64,000 nt of DNA from contig JANQGJ010000078.1 in NCBI GenBank assembly GCA_028277395.1, positions 62,001 through 126,000 on the forward strand, in the 5' to 3' direction. Shown piece by piece: positions 17,682-26,892 of the stretch. Numbering within the stretch: the stretch's first letter is position 1; each line of letters opens with the position of its first letter. Position numbers and translations under genes: made by a program. A model generated the notes under the pieces. It was not told the origin of the DNA. It worked only from the letters and a program-made list of their open reading frames with translations, and did not search any database. This stretch comes from Bacteroidales bacterium. Its GTDB lineage: Bacteria > Bacteroidota > Bacteroidia > Bacteroidales > F082.

Positions 17682-18436
17682 AGCTGATCCTCCATTAGAT
17701 TATTTTGACATTTGATGCAATAACTATATCCGTTCTTTCTGATTTGATCCATCATAATTGCCGGGTTCCCACTACAATGGATTTTACCATCAAGCAATAC
17801 ATGTGCCTTATCAGTATGGATATAGTTTAAAATTGCAGCTGAATGAGTTGCTATCAGCCCTGAATTCCGAACCATAGGTTCACATCTTTCTTTTAATAGT
17901 GTTTCATTGATCATCGACCCGATCATTATCATATGCTCAGGATCTACTCCTGAGTCCGGTTCGTCAAGTATTAAAAATTCAGGTTTGGTTATTAAAACCA
18001 GAAAGAGTTCGGATTTTTTCATTTCTCCACCTGAAAGTCCATCATTAATATTCCTTTCCAGGAATTTTGACATATCATAATGGTCAATCATATTTCTTTT
18101 GAAAACTTCATCACCTAGTATTCCTGGAACAAGTAATTCAATCAGGTTTTTTAATTTCACACCCTTTATAGTTGGAGGGCGTTGTTCTGAAACACCTAAA
18201 CCAAGTTTTACTCTTTCATCAATGCTTAGATCATTAATTTTCTGATTATTAAATATTATTTCACCCTGAGTGATTTTATATTCAGGATATCCCATTAAAG
18301 TGGAGATCAAAACACTTTTGCCTGATCCGTTTGGTCCAAACAAAGTATGTACTTCATTGTCAGGAATGTTCAGGTTTATTCCCTTCAGCACCTCCTTGTT
18401 TTCTACATCTACATGTAAATTATCTATTGTTAACAT
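17678..18436 (-). CDS. sufC: SufC-like ATPase
   Basis: A 252-residue ABC ATPase without membrane domain. Walker A is FGPNGSGKSV (about 33-42), the signature is LSGGEMKKSEL and Walker B is FLILDEPDSGVD. The flanking phrases (LMGYPEYKITQGEI and SEQRPPTIKGVKLKNLIE) match the SufC branch rather than transport ATPases. Its C-terminus contains CxxC (CIKCQN), which is uncommon for SufC and could bind metal. It is coupled by a 4-bp overlap to the SufB/D-like gene and starts 15 bp after the ABC half-transporter gene. Confidence 0.85.
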   Translation of the reverse strand: MLTIDNLHVDVENKEVLKGINLNIPDNEVHTLFGPNGSGKSVLISTLMGYPEYKITQGEIIFNNQKINDLSIDERVKLGLGVSEQRPPTIKGVKLKNLIELLVPGILGDEVFKRNMIDHYDMSKFLERNINDGLSGGEMKKSELFLVLITKPEFLILDEPDSGVDPEHMIMIGSMINETLLKERCEPMVRNSGLIATHSAAILNYIHTDKAHVLLDGKIHCSGNPAIMMDQIRKNGYSYCIKCQNNLMEDQL

Positions 18437-18451
18437 AGTTTAAATTGACTT

Positions 18452-20179
18452 TTAGTTTGTGATTTTCCACCCGACAGTATTTTCCTGTGTTTTCCACATA
18501 CTACTATACAAGCCGGCCTCATACAATAATTCATCGTGTGTTCCCTCCTCAGAAATTTGCCCGTCCTCAAGTACAATTATTTTATCAGCATTTTTTATAG
18601 TTTTAAGTCGGTGTGCAATAACAACAACTGTTTTGTTCTTTAGCAGGCTGGAAATCGCACCTTGTATAAATAATTCATTTTCAGGGTCTAATGAAGATGT
18701 GGCTTCGTCAAGTAAAACAATTGGAGCATCTTTAAGCATTGCCCGGGCAATGGAAAGTCTGAGCTGTTCACCACCCGATAGGTTTCCCCCGTTCTCATCA
18801 ACCATAGTGTTATACCCATCAGGTAACATTGAAATAAAATGATGACAATTTGCCATTTTAGCAGCCTCAATAACTTCTTCCCTGGTAGCATCTTGTTTCC
18901 CAACCCTGATATTGTTGTAAATTGTATCTTTAAACAATATTACCTTTTGGAAAACCATACTGACTTCTTTCAGTATCATTTCAGGATCAATTGACTTTAG
19001 GTTATTCGTTCCGATGTGGATGTTTCCTTCATTGACATCATAAAATCTGGCCATAAGATTCGTCATAGTAGATTTTCCCGAACCTGAAGGCCCAACCAAT
19101 GCTGTCATTGATTTTTTTGGTATGGTTACATTAACATTTTTCAGCACATTATTATCATTATAACCAAATGAAACATTGCTAAAAACAATATCCTTATTTT
19201 TAAAATTCACATGATCTTTATTACCCTTAAGCTCCTTCTCATTTAACAGGTTTTGTATTGTTTGTCCTGCAATCATGAGATATCTGATTTTAACATAATT
19301 AATGGAAATAGCTTTTAGGTTTTCGAAGAATCGCGAACTAATAATGATAAAGATTATGAAGGTTCTTCCGTCAAGACTTCCCCCGATCATGAAGTAAGAC
19401 CCCATCAGTATGAGCATCACCAGACCAAAATCTATGGAAATACCTGATAATACCATAATCGGACTCAGAGTTCCTTCTGTTTTTAGGCTCCGTTTTTTGA
19501 AATCATACATTTTTTCAACCAGGTCATCAAATTTTTTCTGTGAATTATTGAATGACTTGATAAATTTGATTCCGCTTACAAACTCAATAATGCTATTGGC
19601 TAAAGCCGATGATGACTTGTACAGAGCTTTTCCCCGCACATGCATGATCTTTTTTGCCCATACCAGTAATCCTATGGCCAGTGGCATTGTAATAATAGTA
19701 GCAATGGCCATCCTGTAGTCAATGTAAAACAAACCGGAGGCGACTAATAAACTCAATACGAAAGTTGATATTACTTCTGGCAGAAGCATAGTCATTATTA
19801 ATTCTACTTTATTTACATTCTCGAGCGTTTTGTTTGATAATTCTCCGGTATCAGTCTTGGTAAAAAAACCGAGAGGGAGTTTTCGTACATGTTCACCAAG
19901 CCTCAGTCTTAAATCCTTAATCATCAAAGTCCCGTCAGCACGTGAAAGAGTTACACTTAAATAAGAAAATAATACCCTGAATAATGCACTGCCTGCAATC
20001 ACATATACATACGACCAGAGTTTTTCCAGATTAAAAGATTTATCAATTATGTCGCACAAAACGAAGTAAAGCACAACAAAAGGTACTGCTCCGAAAATAG
20101 CTTCAAATACTGAAATCAGAGTTACCCTGACCATACGGTTCATATACTTTCCTGCAATTGTCCTGATTATTTCTACCAT
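18452..20179 (-). CDS. ABC half-transporter, second subunit (YbtP/YbtQ-like type)
   Basis: A 575-residue protein with six predicted membrane helices in the first ~310 residues and a C-terminal nucleotide-binding domain: Walker A LVGPSGSGKST, signature LSGGEQLRLSIARAM, Walker B IVLLDEATSSLD and His switch VIAHRLK. The start overlaps the stop of the upstream half-transporter by 7 bp, so they most likely form a heterodimer. This pairing next to a TonB receptor and a PchR/YbtA-like AraC regulator resembles siderophore-importing YbtPQ/Irp6-7 systems. Export cannot be excluded from sequence alone. Confidence 0.9.
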   Translation of the reverse strand: MVEIIRTIAGKYMNRMVRVTLISVFEAIFGAVPFVVLYFVLCDIIDKSFNLEKLWSYVYVIAGSALFRVLFSYLSVTLSRADGTLMIKDLRLRLGEHVRKLPLGFFTKTDTGELSNKTLENVNKVELIMTMLLPEVISTFVLSLLVASGLFYIDYRMAIATIITMPLAIGLLVWAKKIMHVRGKALYKSSSALANSIIEFVSGIKFIKSFNNSQKKFDDLVEKMYDFKKRSLKTEGTLSPIMVLSGISIDFGLVMLILMGSYFMIGGSLDGRTFIIFIIISSRFFENLKAISINYVKIRYLMIAGQTIQNLLNEKELKGNKDHVNFKNKDIVFSNVSFGYNDNNVLKNVNVTIPKKSMTALVGPSGSGKSTMTNLMARFYDVNEGNIHIGTNNLKSIDPEMILKEVSMVFQKVILFKDTIYNNIRVGKQDATREEVIEAAKMANCHHFISMLPDGYNTMVDENGGNLSGGEQLRLSIARAMLKDAPIVLLDEATSSLDPENELFIQGAISSLLKNKTVVVIAHRLKTIKNADKIIVLEDGQISEEGTHDELLYEAGLYSSMWKTQENTVGWKITN

Positions 20180-21984
20180 GATATTTCCTCCTGTATATGT
20201 TTTAGTTGTAGCTCATTATGTTCAATTTTCCAATTAGCAGCATCCTTATGCATATTCCACATCTGAGCATATCTTCCTTCTAAATCAAGCAACTGCTTAT
20301 GTGTTCCCTGTTCCATTATCTTACCTTTTTCAATGTATAATATTTGGTTGGCATTTTGAATTGTTGAAAGTCTGTGTGCAATAACAATTACTGTTTTATC
20401 CTTTAACAGAGCGTTAAGTGCTTCCTGTATCTTATCTTCATTTTCACTATCAGCGTAACTGGTTGCCTCATCAAGTACAACAATTGGTGCATCTTTAGCT
20501 AAAGCCCTGGCTATGGCAATACGTTGCTGTTCACCTCCGCTCAGGTGAACTCCTGTTGGACCGATAACAGTATGGTATCCGTTTTCCAGTTTTTGAATAA
20601 ATTCATCGGCCTGAGCCTGTTTGGCTATTTCAAGCACTTTTTTTTCAGAAATACTTTTGTCACCCATACGGATGTTCTCAATCACAGTATCATTAAACAT
20701 GAAAATGTCCTGAAATACGAAACTGATATTCTTCATTAATGTATCACCTTTTATTGATTTAATATTCTCGCCACCAATGGTAATATTTCCTTTTATAACA
20801 TCCCAAAACCTGGGTATTAATCGCGCTACTGTAGTTTTTCCTGCACCTGAAGGACCAACCAATGCGGTTATGGTGCCTTGTTTTAATCTAAAATTCAGAT
20901 CATCCAGTGCAAGATTCTTCCCGTATGAAAAAGAAACATTATTAAATTCCACGTTATAATTATCCAGTTTTGAAACAGTTCCGTTATCTTTAATTTCATT
21001 TACATCCAATACAGCCCTTAGCTCATCCACTCCTTTGAATATCTGAGTGAGATTTGAACCAAAACTGGTTAACTGTTTCATGAACCTGATAAGACCAATT
21101 CCAATGAACATGAACATCAGAAATGTTGACAGTGTGATCTTTCCAATAGCAAACATATAACCACCCACCGGCAATAGTAATAATACACCGCTATCCATTA
21201 ATAGTGCATATATTGCAAAAAAAGCTGCTGCTTTTTCATTCATATCAATCCAATACTGACTGTATTTTTCAGCTTCTTCTTTGTATCTTCTAAAAGAAAA
21301 AACAGAGAGGTTAAATGCTTTAATTACTGGCATACCGCGAATAAAATCAATTATAGTTGTATTCATGTCTGATTTTATCTTGAAGAATTTCTGAATGTTT
21401 TCTTTTTCAATTCTCATTCTGAACCTCTGCAGTCCAACTCCCAGAAAAACTGGTAAAATGCTTAATAATGCCAGAAGAATGTTAAATGAAGCCAACCAGC
21501 TAAAAATTATAACAGGTAGAAGAATAACTGATATCAGGTCAACAAGATTATGAGCTGTAAACTCTTCAATGGCTTCAATATTGCCCATCATAATTTTCTT
21601 GATTGTACCCGAACTAGTATCAGAATAATAGCCCAATGGTAACCTCGTTAGTTTTTTTGCCAGAGCGACACGCAGGTCAAACAGAATATTATATGCTGCA
21701 ATATGTGATTGTGTCATAGCTATTCCGGAAAAAATCATTTGACCTGCAATAAAAAGTGCAGCAACTCCACCGAGCATCAATAAATCACTCATAATAAATG
21801 GTGGCCGGATAATTTTCTCAATGATGAGATAGATTATGTAATATGGTCCTAATGAGCAAATTGAGCTAAAAAAGATCAATAAGCCCGATATTCCCAGGCG
21901 ATATTTCCCTCGTTTTGATATTGAAATCAGGAATTTTAACGATTTGTTTTTAAACATGTTTTGTGATTTTAAAAGTTTACCCAT
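20173..21984 (-). CDS. ABC half-transporter, first subunit (YbtP/YbtQ-like type)
   Basis: The preferred start is the ATG at 21984 (MGKLLKSQNMF), 603 residues, which overlaps the permease gene by 16 bp. A longer in-frame start at 22065 would run 97 bp into the permease gene and is unlikely. Six membrane helices precede the ATPase domain: Walker A LVGPSGAGKTT, signature LSGGEQQRIAIARAL, Walker B IVVLDEATSYAD, and IAHRLST. Probable heterodimer partner of the subunit encoded at 18452-20179. Substrate is inferred, not shown, to be a metal chelate brought in by the TonB receptor of the same cluster. Confidence 0.9.
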   Translation of the reverse strand: MGKLLKSQNMFKNKSLKFLISISKRGKYRLGISGLLIFFSSICSLGPYYIIYLIIEKIIRPPFIMSDLLMLGGVAALFIAGQMIFSGIAMTQSHIAAYNILFDLRVALAKKLTRLPLGYYSDTSSGTIKKIMMGNIEAIEEFTAHNLVDLISVILLPVIIFSWLASFNILLALLSILPVFLGVGLQRFRMRIEKENIQKFFKIKSDMNTTIIDFIRGMPVIKAFNLSVFSFRRYKEEAEKYSQYWIDMNEKAAAFFAIYALLMDSGVLLLLPVGGYMFAIGKITLSTFLMFMFIGIGLIRFMKQLTSFGSNLTQIFKGVDELRAVLDVNEIKDNGTVSKLDNYNVEFNNVSFSYGKNLALDDLNFRLKQGTITALVGPSGAGKTTVARLIPRFWDVIKGNITIGGENIKSIKGDTLMKNISFVFQDIFMFNDTVIENIRMGDKSISEKKVLEIAKQAQADEFIQKLENGYHTVIGPTGVHLSGGEQQRIAIARALAKDAPIVVLDEATSYADSENEDKIQEALNALLKDKTVIVIAHRLSTIQNANQILYIEKGKIMEQGTHKQLLDLEGRYAQMWNMHKDAANWKIEHNELQLKHIQEEISW

Positions 21985-22475
21985 GAAAATAACACCCTGG
22001 CTGTAAGACCTGCTATAACAGGCAGAATTATGATTGAACACCATTTTATTAAAACGAACTTCCATCCCATGAAACCTATTTCAAATGGTGTACGCATCAA
22101 TTCCCATGTTGCCCAGGCAACGAAGTACGACATTACCGGTCCAATTCCCGCACCGGATTTTAACAGGACAGAAGCTAGTGGTAAGGCAACAAAAGGACCT
22201 CCAGGGGTTAGCATACCAGCAATTGTACCAACCCCAATTCCTCTTAATCCACTTTGATTTCCAAGTATAGTACGAATGCTGTTACTTAGATCAAGACTGG
22301 TAACTAACCCCACAATAACAAAGGCAATTATTAATAATGGTAGTATTCTTAATCCTGTACTATATGCAATTTTCAAACCCTGGAGGTGAACACCTTTTGT
22401 ATATGCAAATACAAATACTGTTATTGCAATTACACCCATTATGATTGTTGTTGTTAACATATTATTATTTTTCAT
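21969..22475 (-). CDS. half-size permease (COG0701/YraQ-like)
   Basis: A 168-residue membrane protein with four or five hydrophobic helices. GMLTPGGPFVALPLASVLLKSGAG resembles the proline/glycine-rich core of COG0701 permeases (ArsP/YraQ type), which normally carry two such halves in ~320 residues, so this protein would have to dimerise. The gene starts 2 bp after the stop of the large activase gene and overlaps the ABC gene downstream, a tightly packed operon. It may move a metal, a metalloid or a volatile product across the inner membrane. Confidence 0.65.
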   Translation of the reverse strand: MKNNNMLTTTIIMGVIAITVFVFAYTKGVHLQGLKIAYSTGLRILPLLIIAFVIVGLVTSLDLSNSIRTILGNQSGLRGIGVGTIAGMLTPGGPFVALPLASVLLKSGAGIGPVMSYFVAWATWELMRTPFEIGFMGWKFVLIKWCSIIILPVIAGLTARVLFSWVNF

Positions 22476-22477
22476 TG

Positions 22478-25400
22478 TTATAAGTAGTAAATAAATGATT
22501 CGAGTCTTTTTTTGTTGTTTTGGTTATTATTACCATCAAATGAGAGGTTAAGCACAGGGGTATCTCTTTTATCTGATATACCTTTGCTTAAAATATTCAA
22601 ATTAATGCCGGTATTTTCGTAAGTTGAATTTACTGTTATAACTGCATCGGTGTTTGCCGGAGGATTTTGAGCTTTAGCATGTCGGTATCTTCCAAATGCA
22701 CCGGTATATAATCCAATTGTGGAGTCCGCATATTGAACTAATTCTTCAGGACTGTTTGCGTAGGGACTTTCTTCTTTAAGTTCCTTTGAAATTGCAAGTA
22801 TTTCGTCTTTAAAGTCTGATAGTATATTATTGAAAACAACATTTGTCCTGCCATTTTGATTGATAAAATCATTCAGATGCATCCATATTGCCTCAGCGAA
22901 AGAATAGTAAACGACTCTGTGTTTCTGTATCTCCAGGTATTTGAATGTATAATCATTAAGAAAATCATTAAACACAATCATAGGTTCACCAGCTGCCAAT
23001 ATTCTTTTTCTGTATTCTGTTCCTTTTATCAGAGAATACAGGTCCCGTGCGAGCAAGCACAGGTTTTCAATATTAAATGTTCCTTTCTGAACCAGACTCT
23101 TCATTTGCTGAAGATGTTTTTCTCTTTGATGAGAAGGAGCAATCCTGATAATATCCCCGGCAATCAAACATCTGAATATCATTGCAGAATCCCGTTTATC
23201 CATTTTCAGAATATCTTCGAGAAATGGTGCCACTACATAAACACCAAAAAAGTTCTCTTCATCCAATTTTGTTCTCAATAACCGGTGATATTGTGCGTCT
23301 ATTTCTGTACCTTCGGTCTGAGGAATAAAAAATGCTGTGTTTTCATTCCCACTTCTATTTTCCAGTTTATCAAAGCAATCACCCAGCAACGAGGTCATAG
23401 AGTAATACTCATTTGTCAGAGTATATTTCCTTCCAGTATTTATAGTCTTAATATTTGTTTGTGGTAACACTTCAATCTCAAATCCGTTTTGTATGCTTAT
23501 CTCCTGGAACAAATCAGAATACGGGTATAAATAGGGAATGTAAACTTTTGTGTTTTCAGGTAGTTGGGATAATCTTTGATTACTTACATGCTTTTTAAAT
23601 ATTGGATTATTTGAAACCAGGTTTAATTTTGTTTCTGGACTTTTATTTTTCAGGCTATTTACAAAAGCTTCAACCCTTGTTATAACACCAATCTTTGATG
23701 CATGTTCATCAGTTTCAATATTCAGATAAGGTTTGTCTCCCATAATTTCCCGGAAATAATGAGATAATGCTGAATCAGGGCCACATCCGTGATGAGTCAG
23801 AAAAACAGCATACATGTTTGCATTATTACGAACAAAATAAGCCGCCGATAAAATAGATTGTCCAAATGACCAGTTCATGCCCGGATAATCATTGGTGATA
23901 TCATATTGCGGCAGTTCGTAAAATGGAATTACCTGATATCCCATGTCCATTAATTTATCCGGGATACCCATATTTAACACCGGATCGGATACTCCGTACA
24001 TTTTAGAAATAATAACAAATGATATATTATCATTATTGATCCTGTCTTCAATACTTAGTCTTCTTTCCCTGATCTTAGCCTCGAAACGCTGGCCGGCTTC
24101 CATACCTTTTCGCAACGCTATACTGACTTTATCTTCAGTTTTATTAAGTTGTCGGCCCAATTCAATGAAAGGTCTTTTCATGAATTCTCTATCAGGTTCA
24201 AATGCAAGAACAGGAGATAACAGAACAATCCCTTTCTTTTTTAGTTCCATTGATATTTCAATGATCTTGCTGGCCTGCTGCATGTAGGCGCAACCAAATA
24301 CCATCCTGGGATTAGAATTCAGTTTCTTTACATTATATATATCTGGAAAAAAGATATAATCGACATGTTTATTTACAAGTTCTGCAACATGACCTGTTAC
24401 TAATTTCATTGGAATGCAAGTTTCTTCATGTGATTGTTCCTGCCCGAGGTTTATACTGTTTTCATTGCTCCAGTCAGATAATATGACATTTAGTTCCAGT
24501 GCTTTAAAAAATGAATAATACATGGGAAACATGCTGAAAGAAAACAGGGACCGGGGAATACCAACTGTTTTTTTATCAGGATCAATGTTACATTCGTAAT
24601 CCTCAAAGATCATCTTTTCTGTATGAGTATGGTATTTGTTTGTTTCAGATGGTTCATACTTTTTTATTACTTCTGTGTTATGTAATCCCTGCCTGCCAAC
24701 TTCAGCAAAACCTTTAAACTTTGATTTGTTCCCTTTCATTTCTTCCAGAGCAAGTATAGCTGCACCGTAGGCACCTGTAACACTAAAGAAATCAGGGATT
24801 CTTATTTCACGTTTCAATAATATTTTCAGCGCATTGGCAACCCCCGGATTAAATGCAATACCCCCCTGAAGAAAAATCCGGTTACCAATCTTGTTTTGTC
24901 CTACAACTCTATGCAGATAATTTTTCGCAATGGAGTAACACAAACCGGAAATGATATCCTCAATTTTATTTCCACTGGATAAACTGTAAGCGATAGCGGA
25001 TTCTATAAAAACAGTACACCTCTCACCTAATGTAACCGGATGTTCTCCTTTAATTGCAAGTTTTCCAAGTTCATCTATGGCAATGTTGAACTTTTGGGCT
25101 TGTTCCTCAAGAAATGAACCAGTTCCTGCAGCACATACCCTGTTCATTTGAAAGTTGTTTACAACTCCGTTTTTTATACTTATATATTTGGAATCCTGTC
25201 CGCCAATTTCAAAAATTGTATCTACTTTTGGATCGATTGTAACAGCTGCTTTCGCCTGTGCAGTAATTTCATCCTTAATAATGTCTGCACCAATGTGTTT
25301 ACCAATAAGATGGCGCCCTGATCCTGTTACTCCCACACCGGAAATTTTCAGGTTATTTCCTGATTCAGTTTTGATTTTTACCAGTCCTTCACGAACAGTT

Positions 25401-26497
25401 TTTAAGGGATTGCCTCTTGTTCGCAAATATTTATAATTAATTACTTCACCATCAGGATTTATTATAACAAGGTTGGTACTTGTGGAACCAATGTCAATAC
25501 CCAGGTAACATTTTTTGACTGATGAAATGGGTTTTACAGGGAGAGTATCGTGTTTTTTTGTGATGTCTTCTGGTTCAATTACGGATAGTGGAGGCAATTC
25601 TTTATTATCATAATTCAAACTGTATGATTGTTTGATTGCTTTTAACCCCGGTGATATATTATGATAGTCCAATTTTAAATCATCATGTATGGCAATAAGG
25701 GCAGCACCAACAGAGTTTGTAACATCAAAATGATCCGGTACTATTATTTCTGTCTTGGTTTTTTGTAGTATATCTCTAAGCGCATCAACAATTACCAGGT
25801 TTTTGGCAACCCCTCCAATAAATATTACCGGTGGTTCGATTGGTAAGCGGCGAATTACCGAACTCTTGTAGTTTTTTACTATAGAATATGCAACACCTTT
25901 TAATATATCCGGGGGCGGAACTCCTTCCTGTTGATGGTGAACAATATCAGTTTTGGCAAAAACACTGCACCTCCCGGCAATACGTGGAATTGACTTAGCT
26001 TTCCGGGCATATGATGAATACTCTTCAACTTTAATATTCAGTCTGGAAGCCTGTTCTTCTATAAATGAACCTGTTCCTGCGGCACAATCGGAATTTGATC
26101 CAATTTTCAGCATACTATTACCGGAAATTCCTGGTGTTTGAGTTCGTTGTGAATTAAAACCAGTAATGTAATTAGCGCTTTGTCCGCCGATTTCAATAAT
26201 TGACTTTGCTGTTGGATACAGGTATTTAGCTCCCTCAATGGCTGCTGATACTTCGTTTACATGACTTATTTCAATACCATCGGTAATTTGTTTTGACAGA
26301 TTACCGGTGATTGCTCCATGAGTTATTCCTGAAGTATCGAATTTACTGTTTATTTTGTTGATAATAAGGTCAAGTGTTTCATTTACTTTCCCTTTGTGTT
26401 TTTTATATTGATTGAAAATGAGTTTATTATCATTGTCAATTATAGCTACTTTGACTGAAGAATACCCAATGTCGATACCTAAACTGTAAGTTTTCAT
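22478..26497 (-). CDS. double BadF/BcrA-type activase with C-terminal DUF2229 / HgdB-like region
   Basis: A 1339-residue protein. Two ASKHA ATPase modules are visible: residues ~1-275 (SLGIDIGYSSVKV, DCAAGTGSF with Cys138, GRCSVF with Cys177) and ~330-590 (YLGIDIGSTSTNL, VCAAGTGSF with Cys455, GERCTVF with Cys494). These Cys pairs hold the shared [4Fe-4S] cluster in 2-hydroxyacyl-CoA dehydratase and benzoyl-CoA reductase activators. The rest (~640-1339) begins VGIPRSLFSFSMFPMYY, the DUF2229 type, and continues with an HgdB-like part. Family knowledge: such proteins drive ATP-dependent low-potential electron transfer to double-cubane or other clusters. No dehydratase subunits are adjacent, so the electron acceptor may be another cluster protein. 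Confidence 0.85.
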   Translation of the reverse strand: MKTYSLGIDIGYSSVKVAIIDNDNKLIFNQYKKHKGKVNETLDLIINKINSKFDTSGITHGAITGNLSKQITDGIEISHVNEVSAAIEGAKYLYPTAKSIIEIGGQSANYITGFNSQRTQTPGISGNSMLKIGSNSDCAAGTGSFIEEQASRLNIKVEEYSSYARKAKSIPRIAGRCSVFAKTDIVHHQQEGVPPPDILKGVAYSIVKNYKSSVIRRLPIEPPVIFIGGVAKNLVIVDALRDILQKTKTEIIVPDHFDVTNSVGAALIAIHDDLKLDYHNISPGLKAIKQSYSLNYDNKELPPLSVIEPEDITKKHDTLPVKPISSVKKCYLGIDIGSTSTNLVIINPDGEVINYKYLRTRGNPLKTVREGLVKIKTESGNNLKISGVGVTGSGRHLIGKHIGADIIKDEITAQAKAAVTIDPKVDTIFEIGGQDSKYISIKNGVVNNFQMNRVCAAGTGSFLEEQAQKFNIAIDELGKLAIKGEHPVTLGERCTVFIESAIAYSLSSGNKIEDIISGLCYSIAKNYLHRVVGQNKIGNRIFLQGGIAFNPGVANALKILLKREIRIPDFFSVTGAYGAAILALEEMKGNKSKFKGFAEVGRQGLHNTEVIKKYEPSETNKYHTHTEKMIFEDYECNIDPDKKTVGIPRSLFSFSMFPMYYSFFKALELNVILSDWSNENSINLGQEQSHEETCIPMKLVTGHVAELVNKHVDYIFFPDIYNVKKLNSNPRMVFGCAYMQQASKIIEISMELKKKGIVLLSPVLAFEPDREFMKRPFIELGRQLNKTEDKVSIALRKGMEAGQRFEAKIRERRLSIEDRINNDNISFVIISKMYGVSDPVLNMGIPDKLMDMGYQVIPFYELPQYDITNDYPGMNWSFGQSILSAAYFVRNNANMYAVFLTHHGCGPDSALSHYFREIMGDKPYLNIETDEHASKIGVITRVEAFVNSLKNKSPETKLNLVSNNPIFKKHVSNQRLSQLPENTKVYIPYLYPYSDLFQEISIQNGFEIEVLPQTNIKTINTGRKYTLTNEYYSMTSLLGDCFDKLENRSGNENTAFFIPQTEGTEIDAQYHRLLRTKLDEENFFGVYVVAPFLEDILKMDKRDSAMIFRCLIAGDIIRIAPSHQREKHLQQMKSLVQKGTFNIENLCLLARDLYSLIKGTEYRKRILAAGEPMIVFNDFLNDYTFKYLEIQKHRVVYYSFAEAIWMHLNDFINQNGRTNVVFNNILSDFKDEILAISKELKEESPYANSPEELVQYADSTIGLYTGAFGRYRHAKAQNPPANTDAVITVNSTYENTGINLNILSKGISDKRDTPVLNLSFDGNNNQNNKKRLESFIYYL

Positions 26498-26531
26498 TGA
26501 TCTTCTATTATTAAGAAGGTAAAGTATTGGT

Positions 26532-26876
26532 TTATGATTTATCGAAATCGTTTATTGCCTGTAAAGCCATAGAGGCATAAACAAGGGCAGGGCCACCTCC
26601 CATGAAAACAGATACACCAACAGCTTCGATAAGTTCTGCACGGCTTGCTCCGCAATCAAATGCTCTTTTGGTATGATAGGCTATGCAGCCTTCGCACCTG
26701 TCGGCAACACCAATTGCCAACGCTATTAACTCTTTTACTTTTGGGCTTAATGCTTCATCAGAATCCATTGTTTGATGCATCTGCATGAACCCCTTGGTAA
26801 TCACTTTGTTTTCTTTTCCAAACTCGGCTATTGCGATGTTTACTTTTTCGTTTAATTCTTTGTAATCTGATACCAT
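26532..26876 (-). CDS. carboxymuconolactone-decarboxylase/AhpD-like protein
   Basis: A 114-residue all-helical protein with the AhpD-type motif CEGCIAYHTKRAFDCG (CxxC followed by a conserved His), near residue 60. Length and motif fit small single-domain CMD-family proteins, which act as thiol peroxidase partners or oligomeric enzymes of unknown substrate. It lies between the TonB receptor gene (16 bp) and the activase gene (34 bp), so it is clearly part of the operon. A role in protecting or reducing thiols or metal centres is an inference. Confidence 0.85.
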   Translation of the reverse strand: MVSDYKELNEKVNIAIAEFGKENKVITKGFMQMHQTMDSDEALSPKVKELIALAIGVADRCEGCIAYHTKRAFDCGASRAELIEAVGVSVFMGGGPALVYASMALQAINDFDKS

Positions 26877-26892
26877 GATTATTATTTTTAAC

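Noticed and set aside
21985-22065. Upstream start for the first ABC half-transporter
   Set aside because: Adds 27 residues (MEVRFNKMVFNHNSACYS onward) that overlap the permease coding sequence and look like its shadow; ATG 21984 is better.
22856-23281. 141-residue plus-strand frame opposite the activase gene
   Set aside because: Antisense shadow of a well-supported 1339-residue coding region; composition is not protein-like.
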